The translations under genes were made by a program, and so were the position numbers. From Gammaproteobacteria bacterium (GTDB taxonomy: Bacteria; Pseudomonadota; Gammaproteobacteria; GRL18), in the NCBI GenBank assembly GCA_028571885.1, contig JAPVVU010000114.1, positions 1-8,567 on the forward strand: 8,567 bases of DNA. The letters run 5' to 3'. Of the stretch, positions 1-5,989 are shown in pieces (within the stretch, counting starts at the first letter, position 1; every line of letters starts with the position of its first letter). Under the pieces are notes generated by a model. That model was not told the origin of the DNA. It was given only the letters and a program-made list of their open reading frames with translations, and made no database searches.

Positions 1-882
1 GCGGGTGGTGGTGATCCTGTTTTGTTTCAGCATTTATTCTGGTTCTTTGGTCATCCTGAAGTTTACATCTTATTGCTGCCTTCCATCGGCGCTTTATCAC
101 ATGTCATTCCGGCTTTTTCAAGAAAACCATTGTTTGGCTATAACTCTCTAGTGGGTTCAATGTTTATTATTGCGACACTGGGTATGGTTGTCTGGGCTCA
201 TCATCAATACACTATTGGTATGTCTCTTGGTGCGGTCAGTTATTTTATGATAGGAACTATTTTGATTTCTATACCCGTCGGCCTGATGATTCTAAATTTT
301 GTAGCAACTATGTGGCGTGGCTCTATGACCTTTGAAACCCCCATGTTGTTTGCCATTGCCATTGTTATTATGTTTACATTTGGCGGTCTGACGGGTGTTA
401 TGCTGGCCGTAGTTCCTGCTGATATGCAGTATCATGACAGTATGTTTGTGGTGGCCCATTTCCATTATGTATTATTGCCCGGTGCTTTATTTGGGCTTTA
501 TGCAGGTATCTTTTTCTGGCTGCCGAAATGGACGGGCAGGATGTATGATGAAGCTATGGGCAAACTCTTTTTCTGGACCACCATTATAGGCTTTAATATT
601 ACTTTCTTCCCTCAGCATTTCCTCGGCCTGGCAGGAATGCCCAGACGGATAGTTGATTATAATGTGCAGTTTTTAGAATTCAATGTGGTTTCCAGTATTG
701 GTGCTCTTATCTTTGGTCTGAGTCATCTCATACTGCTTTACATTATTGTTAAAACAGTCTGGGGTAAGGACTCTGAAGAAACCTTATCGACCAATGTTTG
801 GGAAGGTGCAAAAGGATTAGAGTGGGAGTTACCAACACCACCGCCTTTTCATAGCTGGACAACGCCGCCTGCTATTAAATAA
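1..882 (+). CDS. ctaD: Cytochrome c oxidase subunit I, aa3-type (3' part; 5' end outside window)
   Basis: This is the catalytic subunit of an A-type heme-copper oxidase, which reduces O2 to water with electrons from cytochrome c in the inner membrane. The frame is open from base 1, so the gene starts upstream; 293 residues are visible. Seen in order: HPEVY with the CuB His, the D-channel Glu and the cross-linked Tyr (52-66); WAHH with two CuB His (193-204); a helix reading SIPVGLM (268-288); YHD, with the Mg-site His/Asp, followed directly by the HFHYVL heme a3/heme a ligands (about 430-474); and GMPRR, the propionate-binding arginines (637-651). The end, GLEWELPTPPPFHSW, is typical of gammaproteobacterial CtaD. 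Oddity: the K-channel Thr and Lys (T359 and K362 in R. sphaeroides) are Val (277-279) and Met (286-288). All other active-site residues in view are intact, so it is not an obvious pseudogene. It heads the assembly genes downstream. Confidence 0.98.
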   Translation, partial: AGGGDPVLFQHLFWFFGHPEVYILLLPSIGALSHVIPAFSRKPLFGYNSLVGSMFIIATLGMVVWAHHQYTIGMSLGAVSYFMIGTILISIPVGLMILNFVATMWRGSMTFETPMLFAIAIVIMFTFGGLTGVMLAVVPADMQYHDSMFVVAHFHYVLLPGALFGLYAGIFFWLPKWTGRMYDEAMGKLFFWTTIIGFNITFFPQHFLGLAGMPRRIVDYNVQFLEFNVVSSIGALIFGLSHLILLYIIVKTVWGKDSEETLSTNVWEGAKGLEWELPTPPPFHSWTTPPAIK

Positions 883-917
883 TCACTTTATTTTGGCTAT
901 GTAATATAAACAAAATG

Positions 918-965
918 TTCCCTGTATCCTCTGTTCATGCATTATGGATATAGAGATGCAGGGAA
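918..965 (+). repeat. Intra-operon hairpin between ctaD and the small ORF
   Basis: The arms at 918-928 (TTCCCTGTATC) and 955-965 (GATGCAGGGAA) pair over 11 positions with one G-U. The stem can extend inward past a one-base bulge (930-932 with 952-954). No T-run follows, so a simple intrinsic terminator is unlikely. It lies 36 bases after the ctaD stop and 19 bases before the next start. It may act as an mRNA stabiliser or processing site that sets ctaD output apart from the assembly genes; that role is inference. Confidence 0.55.
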
Positions 966-984
966 TGATAATTAAGGAAACACT

Positions 985-1098
985 ATGGATAAAGGAACAC
1001 AAAATGTAGTACTTGCCTGGTTGCTGATAGGTTTAGTCTTTTTTGTTATGTATAGTTCTATGACTTATATCTGGTCGGCTCTTGAGATAGCTAAATAA
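985..1098 (+). CDS. 37-residue single-helix membrane protein of the oxidase cluster
   Basis: This short ORF encodes MDKGTQNVVLAWLLIGLVFF followed by VMYSSMTYIWSALEIAK. A good ribosome binding site (AAGGA, 974-978) sits 6 bases before the ATG. Residues 8-31 form one hydrophobic helix with a short polar N-terminus. Its stop at 1096-1098 is two bases before the TTG start of ctaG, which suggests translational coupling. Many beta- and gammaproteobacterial clusters carry a tiny membrane protein here, annotated in betaproteobacteria as a cytochrome oxidase small assembly protein. I see position and size in common but no clear sequence match. It could be an assembly factor or a small structural subunit analogous to subunit IV or CcoQ. 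That it is a gene is supported by the RBS, coupling and hydrophobicity; its function is inference. Confidence 0.75.
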   Translation: MDKGTQNVVLAWLLIGLVFFVMYSSMTYIWSALEIAK

Positions 1099-1100
1099 TT

Positions 1101-1706
1101 TTGACTACTATTAATAGTAACGAGCAGCTGATAAAAAAAAATACTAAAACGCTCAGATGGCTTATTCTGATTGTTTTGGGCATGTTTGCTTTTGCTTTTG
1201 CTCAGGTACAATTATACGGTTTGTTTTGTAAAGCGGTTGGCGTAAATTCTTTAAGCTCAAGACAGAAGATTGATAATTATTCGAGCAGATTAATTGCTAA
1301 TGAGATTAAAAACCAAAAAATTACTGATAATAGAATAATAACTGTCCGTTTTGATGCGACAGTCAATGAAAATTTACCATGGTCATTTGTTCCGGTAGAG
1401 CGGAAAATTACTGTACACCCTGGAGAATTAAGAAAAATAACATATAAGGTAAAGAATCTGACAAATGAAGTTATAACAGGGCAATCAATTGCTAATGTGA
1501 CACCATGGCAGGCAGAACCTTTTCTGTCAAAGCTTGAATGTTTTTGTCACACAAAACAGACACTGCAGCCCGGTGAAGAAAAAGAGATGCCTTTGTTATT
1601 TACATTGTCTGAAGATTTGCCGCAGGAGATGAGAACGCTTGTTGTTTCCTATACCTTTTTAAATGCAGAAAAAGAATCTGCAAGAAAATATCAGAAAAAA
1701 ATATAA
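1101..1706 (+). CDS. ctaG: Cytochrome c oxidase assembly protein CtaG (Cox11)
   Basis: CtaG/Cox11 is a membrane-anchored periplasmic copper chaperone that delivers copper to the CuB site of subunit I. The 201-residue product has one N-terminal helix (about 19-38). It is followed by YGLFCKAVG, the family's conserved first Cys (C43), and a beta-sandwich domain with VHPGE (105-109). The CFC copper-binding pair (C147, C149) lies in LECFCHTKQTLQPGEEKEMP. Length and motifs fit the family, although CHT replaces the usual CFT. No ATG precedes the helix; the first internal Met is residue 28, inside it. The start is therefore taken as TTG at 1101, two bases after the upstream stop and with only a weak Shine-Dalgarno, implying coupled translation. 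A run of nine A (1133-1141) lies ten codons in and is a possible slippage or sequencing-error site. The frame is otherwise clean to the C-terminus. Confidence 0.95.
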   Translation: MTTINSNEQLIKKNTKTLRWLILIVLGMFAFAFAQVQLYGLFCKAVGVNSLSSRQKIDNYSSRLIANEIKNQKITDNRIITVRFDATVNENLPWSFVPVERKITVHPGELRKITYKVKNLTNEVITGQSIANVTPWQAEPFLSKLECFCHTKQTLQPGEEKEMPLLFTLSEDLPQEMRTLVVSYTFLNAEKESARKYQKKI

Positions 1707-1795
1707 GTCTATTGCTGTCAAATTACAACGAACTACAAAGACAGTCACTAAATAGGTTCTTTATTTAATATTTATCCGAAGAGGGAGGATAATAG

Positions 1796-2659
1796 ATGTC
1801 TGTACACCACCATGAAGACACTTACTTTATACCGGAGCCCAGTAAATGGCCGTTTATAGCCATGCTGTCGGTATTAACGCTGCTAATAGGGGCAGCACTA
1901 TCGATCCATAGTTTTGCTATTGGTCCTTATACCGCTGCTGGTGGGTTTCTTCTTTTACTTTTTTTGTTCTATGGCTGGTTTGGCGATGTCATTGATGAGA
2001 GTCGTTCAGGCTGTTATAACAAGCAGGTTGATCGCTCATTTCGTATAGGGATGATGTGGTTCATCTCATCAGAACTTTTTTTCTTTTTATGTTTCTTTGG
2101 TACTTTGTTTTATATTCGCATGTTTGCTCTACCATGGTTGAGTGGCGAAGGTTATTTGGGCAGCACTAACGAGCTTTATAATGGTTTTCAGGCAGTATGG
2201 CCAACCAGTGGACCCCAGAATGTTGAGTTTACATCAATGGGTGCTCTCGGTGTACCATTGATAAATACCATTTTACTATTAAGCAGTGGTGTCACTATTA
2301 CCTGGGCACATCATGCACTTAAACAAAATAATCAAAAACAGCTGATTTTGGGATTGATGGCAACGGTTACTTTGGGACTGGTGTTTGTCGGTTTTCAGGC
2401 ATATGAGTATATACATGCTTATTCAGAGCTTAATCTGACACTTAAAACGGGTGTCTATGGTTCGACTTTTTATATTTTGACCGGGTTTCATGGCTTCCAT
2501 GTCATTCTCGGGGTGACCATGCTGATTGTTATTACTGTACGTGCCATGAAAGGACATTTTTCACCGGAAAAACACTTCGCCTTTGAAGCGGTTGCGTGGT
2601 ACTGGCATTTTGTTGATGTCGTCTGGTTAGGACTGTATTTGTTTGTCTATTGGTTATAA
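1796..2659 (+). CDS. ctaE: Cytochrome c oxidase subunit III
   Basis: Subunit III is a seven-helix integral membrane core subunit. It has no metal centre; in studied enzymes it stabilises subunit I and supports proton uptake into the D-pathway. The product is 287 residues, normal for the proteobacterial form. Hallmarks are RIGMMWFISSELFFF with the conserved Glu (E93), TWAHHAL (169-175), QAYEY (201-205), TGFHGFHV (229-236) and a C-terminal WYWHFVDVVW (268-277). A strong ribosome binding site (GGAGG, 1784-1788) lies 7 bases before the ATG. An 89-base gap separates it from ctaG, unlike the tight joins elsewhere, so it may have its own mRNA start, though I see no convincing promoter. It ends convergent with the next, minus-strand gene. 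Confidence 0.98.
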   Translation: MSVHHHEDTYFIPEPSKWPFIAMLSVLTLLIGAALSIHSFAIGPYTAAGGFLLLLFLFYGWFGDVIDESRSGCYNKQVDRSFRIGMMWFISSELFFFLCFFGTLFYIRMFALPWLSGEGYLGSTNELYNGFQAVWPTSGPQNVEFTSMGALGVPLINTILLLSSGVTITWAHHALKQNNQKQLILGLMATVTLGLVFVGFQAYEYIHAYSELNLTLKTGVYGSTFYILTGFHGFHVILGVTMLIVITVRAMKGHFSPEKHFAFEAVAWYWHFVDVVWLGLYLFVYWL

Positions 2660-2706
2660 GCTTTTAATGTAAAGGTATCCTGATGAGAGTGAGTAGCCAA
2701 TGGTGA

Positions 2707-2919
2707 TTAATGAATGTTGGGTTGTATCAGTCCGGTAAAATATCCGATTACTAACAAAATAATTAATAATACCGAAAGAGAAATGCGTACTTTTAGTGCA
2801 GTTACCATTTTTTTACTGTTTTTCTCATCGTCGGTAGTAAGAAAAAATAATGCAAAAGCCAGGCTGATGAGAACAGCTAAAAACACAAAGGCGAAAAATA
2901 TTTTAAACAATAAAGACAA
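2707..2919 (-). CDS. DUF2909-type twin-transmembrane protein
   Basis: This is a 70-residue protein with two hydrophobic helices (about 4-28 and 46-64) joined by a short charged loop (TTDDEKNSKK). The pattern FFLTTDDE...MVTALKVRISLSV closely resembles the small DUF2909 proteins that I recall sitting on the opposite strand between the subunit III gene and SURF1 in Pseudomonas-type clusters. The start is TTG (2919-2917), chosen because GAGGA (complement of 2927-2931) lies 7 bases upstream. The nearby upstream ATG on this strand is out of frame. The conserved position suggests a part in oxidase biogenesis, but no function is known to me. It runs against the operon, so ctaE transcripts passing into SURF1 would be antisense to it. 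Confidence 0.88.
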   Translation of the reverse strand: MSLLFKIFFAFVFLAVLISLAFALFFLTTDDEKNSKKMVTALKVRISLSVLLIILLVIGYFTGLIQPNIH

Positions 2920-2926
2920 GATAGTT

Positions 2927-2931
2927 TCCTC
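2927..2931 (-). promoter_or_regulatory. Ribosome binding site fixing the TTG start
   Basis: GAGGA on the minus strand lies 7 bases before the TTG at 2919. It is the main reason to accept a TTG start for the two-helix protein, as no in-frame ATG is available. Confidence 0.65.
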
Positions 2932-2979
2932 ATTGATAATAAATGTTTTACAGGTCTGTTAGTTTAGCACAGGATTTCA

Positions 2980-3729
2980 ATGTTACTACCTTTCACTAAA
3001 AATAAATATTATTTTAAGCCGGGAATATTTTTAACCCTATTTTTTATATGTGTTATTGTTCTTTTTTATTCGCTGGGTGTATGGCAGCTTGAACGTGCAG
3101 ACGAAAAAAAAGTACTTGCTGCTCAGATTGAACAGCGATTGTCTCAGCAGACGATGATCCTTAATGATACGAATATAGAACAATTAATACGACCAGATAT
3201 TGCATACAGAACTATTACATTGAATGGTAAGTTCGATACCCGGGAACAATTTTTTATTGATAATAAAAAATATAATGGTCGTGCCGGCTATCACGTGATT
3301 ACGCCCTTTAACATTGATAATACTCAGCAGACAATCTTAGTTAACCGGGGTTGGGTTGATTCTGGCGGTAACCGAAATATTTTACCAGAGGTAGTAACAC
3401 CTTCTGAACTTATTACACTTGAAGGCCGATTGAGCAATCCGGTTACAGCACATTTTCGACCTGGAATATCTCAGCCTGCTGAATCTTTGGGTGGTATCTG
3501 GCTTTATATTGATTTAAATTTTTTTAGCGGCTTATCGGGCACACCAGTAGCTCCTTATATTCTGCTGTTAAATAAAGAGAATCAATTTGGATACGTTAGA
3601 GAATGGCCTGAATTTAAAGCAAATACAGAAATGCATGTCGGGTATGCTATTCAATGGTTTACTTTTGCTTTGTTTTCATTACTGGCTTACCTCTCTATTG
3701 GAACAAAAAAGCGCCGGAATAATGACTGA
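2980..3729 (+). CDS. SURF1 family cytochrome oxidase assembly protein
   Basis: SURF1 proteins bind heme a and help place it in subunit I during oxidase assembly. The 249-residue product has the family layout: an N-terminal helix (about 16-35) running into GVWQLERADEK (33-43), a periplasmic domain, and a C-terminal helix (about 220-240). Conserved stretches include YRTITLNGKFD (76-86), GYHVITPF (103-110), ILVNRGWVDSGG (119-130), PYILLLN (192-198) and HVGYAIQWF (219-227). His219 matches the heme ligand proposed for Paracoccus Surf1. AGGA (2971-2974) lies 5 bases before the ATG. It starts 60 bases from the start of the divergent two-helix gene, so this interval may hold promoters for both. It is followed 33 bases later by the SCO-like gene. 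Confidence 0.96.
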   Translation: MLLPFTKNKYYFKPGIFLTLFFICVIVLFYSLGVWQLERADEKKVLAAQIEQRLSQQTMILNDTNIEQLIRPDIAYRTITLNGKFDTREQFFIDNKKYNGRAGYHVITPFNIDNTQQTILVNRGWVDSGGNRNILPEVVTPSELITLEGRLSNPVTAHFRPGISQPAESLGGIWLYIDLNFFSGLSGTPVAPYILLLNKENQFGYVREWPEFKANTEMHVGYAIQWFTFALFSLLAYLSIGTKKRRNND

Positions 3730-3762
3730 GCGCAATAAAACAACAATTGGAATAAATACTGT

Positions 3763-4404
3763 ATGACTAATTTGTCTGATACTAAACAACCTATTAATAA
3801 AAGCAATGTTTTGACATTCTGGATGATAGTTCTGGTTTTTGCATTACCTCCTATTGCAGCCTATTTTATGTACTATTCGGGGGTTATGCCCGAAGCGCGC
3901 ATGAATAACGGTATATTAGTGCAAGCAGAAGAATTTCCTGATCTTATGCTGCAAACAATTGATGACAAGTCTTATACAGTGAAATCAAATAGTGGAAAAT
4001 GGACGTTACTGATGTTGACCGGTTCTTCTTGTGATGACTTATGCAAAAAGAATATTTACTTAATGCGTCAGGTACGGATATCGCTGGGTAAAGACAGTCA
4101 TAATACTGAACGACTTCTTATTATTACTGATACTCATGTTCCTGCATTCGAGGCGTTGACTGATTTTTTACAGGACTATCCTGGTATGCCGGTTGTTACC
4201 GGAAATCAGTATGATATACAGACGCTAAGCAAATTTCTTGTTTCAGCGGCAGGAGATACTAAAAATAAAGTATTTCTTATTGATCCAAACGGAAAGCTTA
4301 TGATGCATTATGCACAGGAGCTTCAGCCAAAAGATTTATTAAGTGATCTAAAACGATTAATTCTGGTTAATTCGAATGATCTTGCAGACAATAATACTAA
4401 GTAA
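3763..4404 (+). CDS. SCO-like membrane-anchored thioredoxin-fold protein of the oxidase cluster
   Basis: The 213-residue product has one N-terminal helix (about 17-40) and a periplasmic thioredoxin-like domain. Its core is LMLTGSSCDDLCKKN, a CxxxC pair (C90, C94) like the copper or redox site of SCO1/SenC. FLIDPNGKLMMHY (171-183) matches the SCO strand after the third ligand. The SCO copper-binding His, expected about six residues before LIDP, is Thr166 here, so it is not a canonical SCO copper chaperone. Related proteins at this position in Pseudomonas-type clusters, annotated hypothetical, look the same as far as I recall. It may act as a thiol reductase for CuA/CuB assembly or an accessory heme/copper factor; this is inference. 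The Shine-Dalgarno is weak. Its stop (4402-4404) overlaps the ribosome binding site of ctaB, so the two are coupled. Confidence 0.85.
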   Translation: MTNLSDTKQPINKSNVLTFWMIVLVFALPPIAAYFMYYSGVMPEARMNNGILVQAEEFPDLMLQTIDDKSYTVKSNSGKWTLLMLTGSSCDDLCKKNIYLMRQVRISLGKDSHNTERLLIITDTHVPAFEALTDFLQDYPGMPVVTGNQYDIQTLSKFLVSAAGDTKNKVFLIDPNGKLMMHYAQELQPKDLLSDLKRLILVNSNDLADNNTK

Positions 4405-4407
4405 GGA
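4403..4407 (+). promoter_or_regulatory. Ribosome binding site fixing the ctaB start
   Basis: AAGGA overlaps the preceding stop codon and lies 7 bases before the ATG at 4415. It favours that ATG over an in-frame upstream start at 4376, which would lie inside the previous gene. Confidence 0.8.
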
Positions 4408-4414
4408 ATTTAAG

Positions 4415-5332
4415 ATGGAAATAGCAAGCCAAATACCTCTAACGACAAGCGCTAAAGCCTATTTTGAAACAACCAAGCCTAAGGTGGTTGCCTTATTGGT
4501 TTTTACAGCCATTGTTGGAATGCTTTTGGCTTCACCCGGCGTTGTACCACTAGATGTTTTATTTTTTGCTTCATTGGGAATTGCTCTGGCTGCTGCATCC
4601 GGGGCAGCAATTAATCATGTTGTTGATCAATATATTGATGGGGTTATGGGTAGAACTAAAGGCAGACCGCTGCCAACTGGGACTCTGAGTTCTCAGTCTG
4701 TATTGCTGTTTGCCTTGTTTTTAGGTGTACTGTCTATGTTTATATTGTCTTATACAGTCAATATTTTAACAGCCCTGCTGGCTCTCACCGCTTTAATTGG
4801 TTATGCAGTTATCTATACGATGTTTTTAAAACGTCATACACCCCATAACATTGTTTTAGGCGGCGCTGCTGGTGCAATGCCGCCCGTATTGGGCTGGACT
4901 GCAGTGACAGGCGAAATTAACTCAGAAGCACTCTTGTTGTTTTTAATTATTTTTATCTGGACTCCGCCTCATTTTTGGGCTCTGGCTATCAGAAGAAAAA
5001 ATGACTATGCAAAAGCAGGTTTACCAATGTTACCGGTTACCCATGGTATTGCTTTTACTAAATTGCAGATATTGCTTTATACTTTTATGCTTCTGGCAGT
5101 CTCTCTTTTCCCTTTTGTCACTCAAATGAGTGGTTTGATTTACTTATGCGGCGCATTATCTCTGGGTATAGGATTTATATTTCATGCCTATCGTTTATTC
5201 AAAACAGAAGGTGATACATATGCAATGAAAACATTTGCCTATTCCATATTCTATCTTGGCTTGTTGTTTGTTTTTTTGTTGACTGATCATTATGCCAGAG
5301 TACTTTATCATTCTATGAGCTCAGTATCTTAA
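4415..5332 (+). CDS. ctaB: Protoheme IX farnesyltransferase (heme O synthase)
   Basis: CtaB is an inner-membrane UbiA-family prenyltransferase that converts heme B to heme O by adding a farnesyl group; heme O is the precursor of heme A. The 305-residue protein is of normal length, with about nine predicted helices. It shows the first prenyl-diphosphate/Mg motif, NHVVDQYIDGVMGRTKGRPL (N67, D71, D75, R80, R84). It also has LGGAAGAMPPVLGW (148-161), WTPPHFWALAI (182-192) and DYAKAGLPMLPVTHG (197-211). The start at 4415 is set by AAGGA 7 bases upstream. It follows the SCO-like gene directly. In Pseudomonas-type clusters ctaA normally sits between these two, and here it does not. A terminator-like palindrome lies 37 bases after the stop. 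Confidence 0.97.
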   Translation: MEIASQIPLTTSAKAYFETTKPKVVALLVFTAIVGMLLASPGVVPLDVLFFASLGIALAAASGAAINHVVDQYIDGVMGRTKGRPLPTGTLSSQSVLLFALFLGVLSMFILSYTVNILTALLALTALIGYAVIYTMFLKRHTPHNIVLGGAAGAMPPVLGWTAVTGEINSEALLLFLIIFIWTPPHFWALAIRRKNDYAKAGLPMLPVTHGIAFTKLQILLYTFMLLAVSLFPFVTQMSGLIYLCGALSLGIGFIFHAYRLFKTEGDTYAMKTFAYSIFYLGLLFVFLLTDHYARVLYHSMSSVS

Positions 5333-5368
5333 TAAGCTTCAGTATTTATTTCAAACTGCCCTTAAATC

Positions 5369-5396
5369 TTATTTGAGTGTTATATCACTCAAATAA
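5369..5396. terminator. Perfect palindrome between convergent genes, probable bidirectional terminator
   Basis: TTATTTGAGTG (5369-5379) and CACTCAAATAA (5386-5396) form a perfect 11-bp stem with a 6-base loop. It lies after ctaB and facing the end of the minus-strand repeat protein gene. Neither side has a long T-run beyond the stem, but the A/T-rich stem base supplies TTATTT or its equivalent on both strands. Placement between convergent genes is the main support. Confidence 0.6.
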
Positions 5397-5477
5397 ATTC
5401 AAGCATGTTTAGTGCTCTGAATAAGTGTGGTTCTTGCCTGTGAATTATTTGTCTTCACTGCGACAGGAAATACCGTC

Positions 5478-5789
5478 TCAGCGTTTTAAACGTCCCTTGT
5501 ATTTACCTTCTGTATCATATATTTTACCTTCGCGGATGAAGCCTTCAGAATTGCCATTCTGATCAAGAATAGATTGACCTCTTATCTGACCGGTAAATTT
5601 TCCTTTTGCATCATACATTTTTCCTTCAGGGGTGATCATTCCCGTATATTTACCCTGGTCATTGTAGATTTTTCCCTCAAATATTTTTGAATCTAAAGCA
5701 CCTTTTTTATCAATAATCTCAATTGCCTGAACAGAGATGCTCATAAAAACTAATAGTATAATAGTAATAGCAGGATGTATTTTTTTCAT
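5478..5789 (-). CDS. Secreted protein of four glycine-rich beta repeats (beta-flower-like)
   Basis: The 103-residue product starts at MKKIHPAITIILL, with a hydrophobic signal peptide and likely cleavage after SVQA. This ATG (5789) is chosen because GAGG (complement of 5796-5799) lies 6 bases upstream; a longer start at 5840 would put charged residues before the signal. The mature part holds four units of about 17 residues: GKIYNDQGKYTGMI, GKMYDAKGKFTGQI, a divergent QSILDQNGNSEGFI, and GKIYDTEGKYKGRL. The consensus is GKIYDxxGKYxGxI. Such G-x-[IV]-Y-D-x-x-G-x-x-x-G repeats are annotated elsewhere as 4- or 5-fold beta-flower proteins; I make that assignment from memory. It is likely a small periplasmic protein of unknown role. 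It converges on ctaB and diverges from the 402-residue membrane protein. Confidence 0.8.
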   Translation of the reverse strand: MKKIHPAITIILLVFMSISVQAIEIIDKKGALDSKIFEGKIYNDQGKYTGMITPEGKMYDAKGKFTGQIRGQSILDQNGNSEGFIREGKIYDTEGKYKGRLKR

Positions 5790-5795
5790 AATAAA

Positions 5796-5799
5796 CCTC
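5796..5799 (-). promoter_or_regulatory. Ribosome binding site choosing the short start of the repeat protein
   Basis: GAGG on the minus strand lies 6 bases before the ATG at 5789. It supports the MKK start, which gives a standard signal peptide. Confidence 0.65.
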
Positions 5800-5931
5800 A
5801 TAATTTTTAAGATACATTTGTTTATCCCACATAATATCACTTTTTAAGGAGTGCTCGTGCATTTATTTACTCACTGGGCTGTTGCCATGCCTCATATTAA
5901 ATTTAACCGCTTTGTAACCAGACACACAGAT

Positions 5932-5945
5932 AATACCCGAGTATT
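5932..5945. promoter_or_regulatory. Short palindrome in a divergent intergenic region, possible operator
   Basis: AATACCCGAGTATT has perfect 5-base arms around CCGA. It lies 45 bases before the membrane protein gene and in the 200-base interval between two divergent genes. Size and place suit a repressor or activator site, but arms this short can arise by chance in AT-rich DNA, and I recognise no regulator consensus. Confidence 0.25.
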
Positions 5946-5989
5946 TATATAAGATATTGCTAATATGTAAACTGTTAGGAAATATTATC

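Noticed and set aside
1..882. Considered the ctaD copy to be a pseudogene because the K-channel Lys is absent
   Set aside because: The frame is intact to a normal C-terminus, and all visible metal ligands, the Tyr cross-link residue and the D-channel Glu are conserved, with intact assembly genes next door.
2714..2962. 82-residue ORF on the + strand overlapping the two-helix gene
   Set aside because: It is the shadow of the minus-strand gene, whose DUF2909-like sequence and RBS are convincing. The + strand product is low-complexity and has no RBS.
5369..5396. Considered as a regulator operator
   Set aside because: Its position between two convergent 3' ends and its perfect stem-loop form fit a bidirectional terminator better.
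5887..5952. 21-codon ORF (MPHIKFNRF...) in the divergent intergenic region
   Set aside because: It is very short, has no ribosome binding site, and its composition looks like chance.
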